The notes under the pieces: generated by a model
What the model saw: only the letters and a program-made list of their open reading frames with translations
Databases searched by the model: none
What the model was told of the DNA's origin: nothing
Made by a program: the position numbers and the translations under genes
NCBI GenBank assembly: GCA_018897395.1
Contig: JAHIKV010000183.1
Location: 1 to 10,102, forward strand
Length of the DNA: 10,102 nt
Source of the DNA: Planctomycetota bacterium
GTDB lineage: Bacteria > Planctomycetota > Planctomycetia > Pirellulales > Thermoguttaceae
Direction of reading: 5' to 3'
Shown: positions 7,495-10,102 of the stretch, piece after piece
How positions within the stretch are numbered: position 1 is the first letter of the stretch
Layout of the letters: the number at the start of each line of letters is the position of its first letter

Positions 7495-7552
7495 GGTGGA
7501 TTTTGGATGGTGGATTGACTCCATGTCAAATCCACCATCCACCATCCAACAT
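7495..7552. repeat. Inverted heptamer block (GGTGGAT / CCACCAT)
   Basis: Two seven-base-periodic blocks face each other. The left block is GGTGGAT, TTTGGAT, GGTGGAT (7495-7515). The right block is CCACCAT, CCACCAT, CCAACAT (7532-7552). The stem GGATGGTGGATTGAC (7505-7519) pairs with 7525-7540 except for one bulged A, around a 5-base loop. It lies after the toxin-antitoxin pair and may act as a transcript end. The stretch 7433-7494 shows nothing recognisable. Confidence 0.65.
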
Positions 7553-7559
7553 TCCACTC

Positions 7560-7717
7560 GTTCCCACGCAGAGCGTGGGAACCAGGAACTTCTTGTTCCA
7601 CTCGTTCCCACGCTCCGCGTGGGAACGGGCGACAGACGACGCTCCGCGTCGGTGTATGTCCGACTCACCAACGCAGAGCGTTGGAAAACGGGGGTTCCCA
7701 CGCAGAGCGTGGGAACC
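7560..7717. repeat. Array of five hairpins with variable stems and three-base loops
   Basis: Hairpins lie at 7560-7582 (stem GTTCCCACGC, loop AGA), 7603-7627 (CGTTCCCACGC, loop TCC), 7637-7651 (CGACGC, loop TCC), 7668-7684 (CCAACGC, loop AGA) and 7693-7717 (GGTTCCCACGC, loop AGA). Each right arm is a perfect complement. The first and last share 30 identical bases (7560-7589 and 7694-7723). Repeats of this ACGC-AGA-GCGT type are common between planctomycete genes. No gene is supported here; open frames across it are by-products of the repeats. Confidence 0.85.
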
Positions 7718-7732
7718 AGGAACATCCGCCAT

Positions 7733-7763
7733 GTTGGGGTGGCAGTTCAACTGCCACCCCAAC
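7733..7763. repeat. 31-bp palindromic repeat (GTTGG...CCAAC family), copy 2
   Basis: The arms GTTGGGGTGGCAGTT and AACTGCCACCCCAAC are perfectly complementary around one base. Compared with copy 1, A-T pairs are replaced by G-C pairs on both arms, so pairing is kept while sequence changes. With the next hairpin it may end transcripts from both sides. Confidence 0.8.
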
Positions 7764-7766
7764 GGT

Positions 7767-7787
7767 TCCGCACACGGAGTGTGCGGA
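7767..7787. terminator. Hairpin just after the PEP-CTERM stop, possible terminator
   Basis: The stem TCCGCACAC pairs perfectly with GTGTGCGGA around a GGA loop, six bases past the stop of the PEP-CTERM gene. There is no clear T run, so a terminator role is only suggested by position. It follows the same stem-plus-three-base-loop plan as the neighbouring array. Confidence 0.45.
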
Positions 7788-7793
7788 TTACAC

Positions 7794-8525
7794 TTATTTT
7801 CGCTTCCTCCATGCGTAGCAGAGCAGGCCGATCAGGCCCGTGGCCAACAGCACCAGTGTGGAAGGCTCCGGGATTGTTGGAGTCCCTGAGACATCCAGTT
7901 CGCGGTACGACATCCACCAGGCGGAATATGGCCCGCCGTCGAGGAAGTTATCAAACTTGACTTGGTCCACGCCAACGGCCAAGTTGCCTCCCGGCACGTC
8001 CGGGCTAAGTTGGACCCGCATGCTTACGCACGGGACGTTAGGGAACGAATCCCACGCGTTACGATAGTAACTGACCGACGCCAACGGGACGAATATCCCG
8101 GCCGGGCTTCCGAGCAGATGGACAGACACGTCGTAAGCCTGCCCGCAACGGCCCTGATTCCACCCGGTGTACGTATTGATTTCCGTAATGTCGTAACCGA
8201 GACCATACTGTCCCGCGCCGAGGGTATATGTGACGGCCGAGCCCGCGCTCGGCGATCCGCCAGCGGCAAAATTGGTTGTGTCGCAGTCGGCCGATGAAAA
8301 GGTTCCATCCCTCAACGCCGGCTCGCCAGTGTACGCACCACTCGCGGTAAAATCGCCTGTGGTTGCCACCCCGAGACCACTGATGGTCTGTAGCAAATCA
8401 CTGTTGAAGACGGTGTAGGCTGCGTTCAGTTGGTAGCTTCCTGTGATTACCGTGGCCTGTGCCGATGCGGCCAAAGCAGAGCACAGGGCGATTGCAAGCA
8501 ACAAACTCATGAAATTGCGAGACAT
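7794..8525 (-). CDS. PEP-CTERM sorting-domain protein of unknown function
   Basis: The protein has 243 residues. A Sec signal peptide (about 1-24, SLLLAIALCSALAASAQA) is followed by a beta-rich, glycine/serine/threonine-rich ectodomain with four cysteines past the signal region. The C-terminus is TIPEPSTLVLLATGLIGLL followed by CYAWRKRK: a PEP motif, a hydrophobic helix and a basic tail, the exosortase-recognised PEP-CTERM signal. Such proteins are exported, processed by exosortase and usually placed at the surface or in the extracellular matrix. The ectodomain includes YGLGYDITEINTYTGWNQG and GVDQVKFDNF, which suggest a jelly-roll-like fold, but I cannot name a function. The start at 8525 has GGGGAGGAG eight bases upstream. 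A small CCCC/GGGG hairpin overlaps the upstream edge of this ribosome binding site. The gene stands alone between two repeat clusters. Confidence 0.88.
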   Translation of the reverse strand: MSRNFMSLLLAIALCSALAASAQATVITGSYQLNAAYTVFNSDLLQTISGLGVATTGDFTASGAYTGEPALRDGTFSSADCDTTNFAAGGSPSAGSAVTYTLGAGQYGLGYDITEINTYTGWNQGRCGQAYDVSVHLLGSPAGIFVPLASVSYYRNAWDSFPNVPCVSMRVQLSPDVPGGNLAVGVDQVKFDNFLDGGPYSAWWMSYRELDVSGTPTIPEPSTLVLLATGLIGLLCYAWRKRK

Positions 8526-8580
8526 GACTCATTCTCCTCCCCGATTGGGGAAAAAACATTTTCCGAAGCGTCCACAGGCC

Positions 8581-8645
8581 CCAGAAACACTCTGGACGAA
8601 TCAACCCGGACGCCTCTGTCTTAACTCTCCTCCGAAACACTTTGG
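8581..8645. promoter_or_regulatory. Paired dyad GAAACACT boxes upstream of the PEP-CTERM gene
   Basis: Two related 15-base sites, CCAGAAACACTCTGG (8581-8595) and TCCGAAACACTTTGG (8631-8645), share 12 bases. They are spaced 50 bases apart, about five helical turns. Each is roughly palindromic (CCAGA...TCTGG). They lie upstream of the 8525 start and could be regulator sites. No promoter hexamers were confidently seen. Confidence 0.3.
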
Positions 8646-8646
8646 T

Positions 8647-8670
8647 AGGACGGATTAGGAAATCCGTCCT
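8647..8670. repeat. 10-bp perfect inverted repeat
   Basis: AGGACGGATT and AATCCGTCCT are perfectly complementary around the loop AGGA. It is the first member of the repeat cluster between the PEP-CTERM and FecR genes. Confidence 0.65.
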
Positions 8671-8686
8671 ATGCTACTCGTTTTCT

Positions 8687-8737
8687 GGTTCCCACGCTCT
8701 CAAGCGGGAACCCACGTTCTCCGACGCCCTGCGTCGG
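8687..8737. repeat. Degenerate copies of the GTTCCCACGC and CCGACGC hairpins
   Basis: GGTTCCC (8687-8693) pairs with GGGAACC (8706-8712) around a decayed ACGC core. CCGACGC pairs with GCGTCGG around CCT (8721-8737). These belong to the same hairpin family as the array at 7560-7717, so both flanks of the PEP-CTERM gene carry it. Confidence 0.6.
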
Positions 8738-8746
8738 CAAGCAGCA

Positions 8747-8833
8747 GTAGGGTGGGACAAGCGAAGCGACGTCCCACCAAGAAAAATCGTGGAACCGTTT
8801 TGGTGGGACATCGCTTCGCTTGTCCCACCCTAC
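8747..8833. repeat. 33-bp inverted repeat made of two palindromic units
   Basis: Arms 8747-8779 and 8801-8833 match at 32 of 33 positions around a 21-base loop. Each arm itself holds a palindrome, GGTGGGAC and GTCCCACC around 12 bases. This is a BIME-like pair of REP-type units. It begins 15 bases after the FecR stop, so it could block or end transcription. No target-site duplication is seen at its edges. No gene is supported in 8646-8848. Confidence 0.8.
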
Positions 8834-8848
8834 GATATTCCCCATTGG

Positions 8849-10102
8849 TTACGGACCGTTCATCAGCTCACCTCCTTTCCGCGGCTTGCTCGCACGGCTG
8901 TCGTCGGAAATGACGGAAGATGTCTCCCCTCCGTGGACCACCAACCCTTGAAGCTCCACGCGGAGCGACATGGGGCTCTTTTCAGTAGGATTTGGATCCC
9001 GCGGGTCTCCATTCACCACGTCGATCTCCAGCACGTTGGTCCCTTCGACGAAACCCTCGGTGATCGTAAACGGGTGGAATTGATTGAACAGATCATACCC
9101 GTGTTCGGGCACCGGCACTGCTTGGCCATTGAGGCGAATGGCGCCGACGTGGTTGTCCGCGATGAACTGACCCCGCAGAACGGCCTTGCCCAGCCCCAAC
9201 CCGGCAAGCTCGAACGTCGTGCGAAAACTGTACGTTACGCCGTTGGGAAGAAAAGGCATGCCCTTGGCCGTCGAAATCCATTGCGACCGGTTCGTGTCGT
9301 TCTCCAGGAAGGACTGGTCCTCGTTAAGGGTGGGATCGTCCATCAGGGAGAACAGGTCCCGGTTAGTTGGGAACGTCTCAACCCGCATCACCACGGCGGG
9401 CCGCGGCGTGAAGTTCGGGTCGTCGCTGCGGGCCACGATCTGCCAGTGCGGGTCCGGCTCGCCCACCCACACCCTCAGGCCCGTGTTGAACACCTTGATC
9501 GCCACCCGCCGGGGCATCTGGCGGACGAACGCGGGGGTGGCACTGCCGGCTTGTCCAGCAGTGTTCTCCGTTGCTTCGCCCACTGCTGGGCGAGCCAGCA
9601 GTGCCACCCGACCGTGTTGCACCCGCGCCGATTCGTTCTCGCCCAAAATCACCTCGCGCCCACTGCTGGGCGAGCCGGCAGTGCCATCCAACACCAGCAC
9701 CTTCACCGAGCCGCGGAAGACGTGCGACGTGGTGGTTCCCCCCTCACTCACTTCCACGCCGAACTCCGTGCCCAGGTCGGTTACAAGGGCGGTGGGAGTT
9801 CTAACAACGAAGGCGGAGGGCGGAGGGCGGAGGGCGGAGGATTTCTGATTTCTGATTTCTGATTTCTGATTTGCCGAACTTCCGCCACTCTCCACTCTCC
9901 ACTCTCCACTCTCCACTCTTGTCGTGAGTTTTCCCAGCGCGAGGTAGCCGCCGCTGCTGGATTCGACTTCGTAGGTGCAAGGCCCTTGAAGGATGACCTT
10001 CGCGCCGGAGTCGTAAGTGATTTCCATAAGTCCGGCGTCGAGGATGTATTTCCCGCCTAAGGGGACGTAGGCGAAGCCATACGGCGGCAGGAATCGCGGA
10101 TC
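8849..10102 (-). CDS. FecR-domain protein, 3' part, coding region carrying intergenic-type repeats
   Basis: The 417 visible residues run to TAA at 8849; the gene starts beyond the right edge (the frame is open to 10102, reading DPRFLPPYGFAYVPLGGK). The ATG at 10025-10027 is internal. The FecR core is clear: ITYDSGAKVILQGPCTYEVE, LALGKLTTRV, VVRTPTALVTDLGTEFGVEV, SHVFRGSVKV and VILGENESARV. A beta-sandwich-like region follows (about 190-390; WQIVARSDDP, FRTTFELAGL, DNHVGAIRLNGQAVPVPEHG, GTNVLEIDV). In planctomycetes such proteins are membrane or periplasmic, often near ECF sigma factor genes, and may take part in surface signalling; that is inference. Residues about 63-96 are encoded by three heptamer arrays, and about 140-150 and 165-190 by 23-bp palindromes. 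The last codons contain a full-strength ribosome binding site followed by ATG AAC GGT CCG TAA. Confidence 0.87.
   Translation of the reverse strand, partial: DPRFLPPYGFAYVPLGGKYILDAGLMEITYDSGAKVILQGPCTYEVESSSGGYLALGKLTTRVESGEWRVESGGSSANQKSEIRNQKSSALRPPPSAFVVRTPTALVTDLGTEFGVEVSEGGTTTSHVFRGSVKVLVLDGTAGSPSSGREVILGENESARVQHGRVALLARPAVGEATENTAGQAGSATPAFVRQMPRRVAIKVFNTGLRVWVGEPDPHWQIVARSDDPNFTPRPAVVMRVETFPTNRDLFSLMDDPTLNEDQSFLENDTNRSQWISTAKGMPFLPNGVTYSFRTTFELAGLGLGKAVLRGQFIADNHVGAIRLNGQAVPVPEHGYDLFNQFHPFTITEGFVEGTNVLEIDVVNGDPRDPNPTEKSPMSLRVELQGLVVHGGETSSVISDDSRASKPRKGGELMNGP
9541..9683. repeat. Three 23-bp palindromes inside the FecR coding sequence
   Basis: Copies lie at 9541-9563, 9581-9603 and 9661-9683, each with CACTGCYGG and a complementary CCRGCAGTG arm around five bases. 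Their starts are 40 and 80 bases apart. Copies 1 and 3 are read in one frame (TAG..AGS type residues) and copy 2 in another (ALLARPAVG). A repeat read in two frames is a DNA-level element, not a protein repeat. Confidence 0.8.
9814..9919. repeat. Three adjacent heptanucleotide arrays inside the FecR coding sequence
   Basis: On the plus strand: CGGAGGG about four times (9814-9840, last unit one base short), ATTTCTG four times plus ATTT (9841-9872), and CCACTCT five times (9885-9919). All units are seven bases long. On the coding strand they give in-frame VESGEWRVESG, NQKSEIRNQK and ALRPPPSA. They resemble the short tandemly repeated (STRR) heptamers known from cyanobacteria. Confidence 0.92.

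Noticed and set aside
7560..7717. CRISPR array
   Set aside because: Repeats are palindromes of differing sequence and length with irregular spacing, and there are no cas genes.
7275..7889. Plus-strand frames through the hairpin array giving repeated SVGTR-like peptides
   Set aside because: The peptides come from translating the hairpin repeats and overlap the DUF5615 gene and the PEP-CTERM 3' end.
8747..8833. Miniature transposon with terminal inverted repeats
   Set aside because: No target-site duplication is visible at the edges and each arm is itself a palindrome, which fits paired REP-type units better.
8642..9862. Plus-strand open frame of about 400 codons across repeats and antisense to FecR
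   Set aside because: It starts in palindromic repeats and ends in the heptamer arrays; the minus-strand FecR protein is well supported.

Overview
The window looks like a planctomycete chromosome, most likely of the Pirellulales and possibly from an uncultured lineage. It is GC-rich and carries several planctomycete hallmarks: a DUF1559 prepilin-like protein with the H-X9-DG tail, a FecR-domain protein with a long C-terminal beta-sandwich region, a PEP-CTERM protein, secreted glycoside hydrolases, and gaps packed with short palindromic and heptanucleotide repeats. No rRNA, tRNA, CRISPR array or transposase gene was seen.

Left part (1-6502, all minus strand, so read from right to left). A DUF1559 surface/pseudopilin-like gene (6502-5438) with a very strong ribosome binding site is followed 41 bases later by a 1378-residue secreted enzyme (5396-1260). 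That enzyme joins a GH99-like/WbsX domain to a GH106 alpha-L-rhamnosidase-like domain. Just after its stop codon lies a 12-codon fossil of a second DUF1559 C-terminus (1261-1226). Then comes a GH127/DUF1680-type beta-L-arabinofuranosidase-like gene (from 1147), cut by an in-frame TAG at 235-233 in the middle of its active-site region; the reading frame continues past the stop to the window edge. Together these suggest a secreted system for plant- or alga-type glycans rich in rhamnose and arabinose, with one enzyme decayed or affected by a base error.

Middle part (6503-7793). A divergent promoter with a perfect TATAAT drives a two-gene toxin-antitoxin-like pair on the plus strand: a DUF433 antitoxin-like protein (GTG start at 6755) and a DUF5615 PIN-like protein. 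The intergenic regions on both sides hold palindromic repeats. The gap after the pair (7433-7793) is almost entirely hairpin repeats whose stems vary in sequence while pairing is kept.

Right part (7794-10102, minus strand). A small PEP-CTERM protein gene (8525-7794) is bounded on both sides by repeat clusters. Upstream of it, past a near-perfect 33-bp inverted repeat, is the 3' part of a FecR-domain gene that runs off the right edge. Its coding sequence carries three adjacent heptanucleotide arrays and three copies of a 23-bp palindrome, all read through in one open frame. This repeat-invaded FecR gene is the most interesting item: a 7-bp unit gained or lost would shift the frame, so the gene could be phase-variable.
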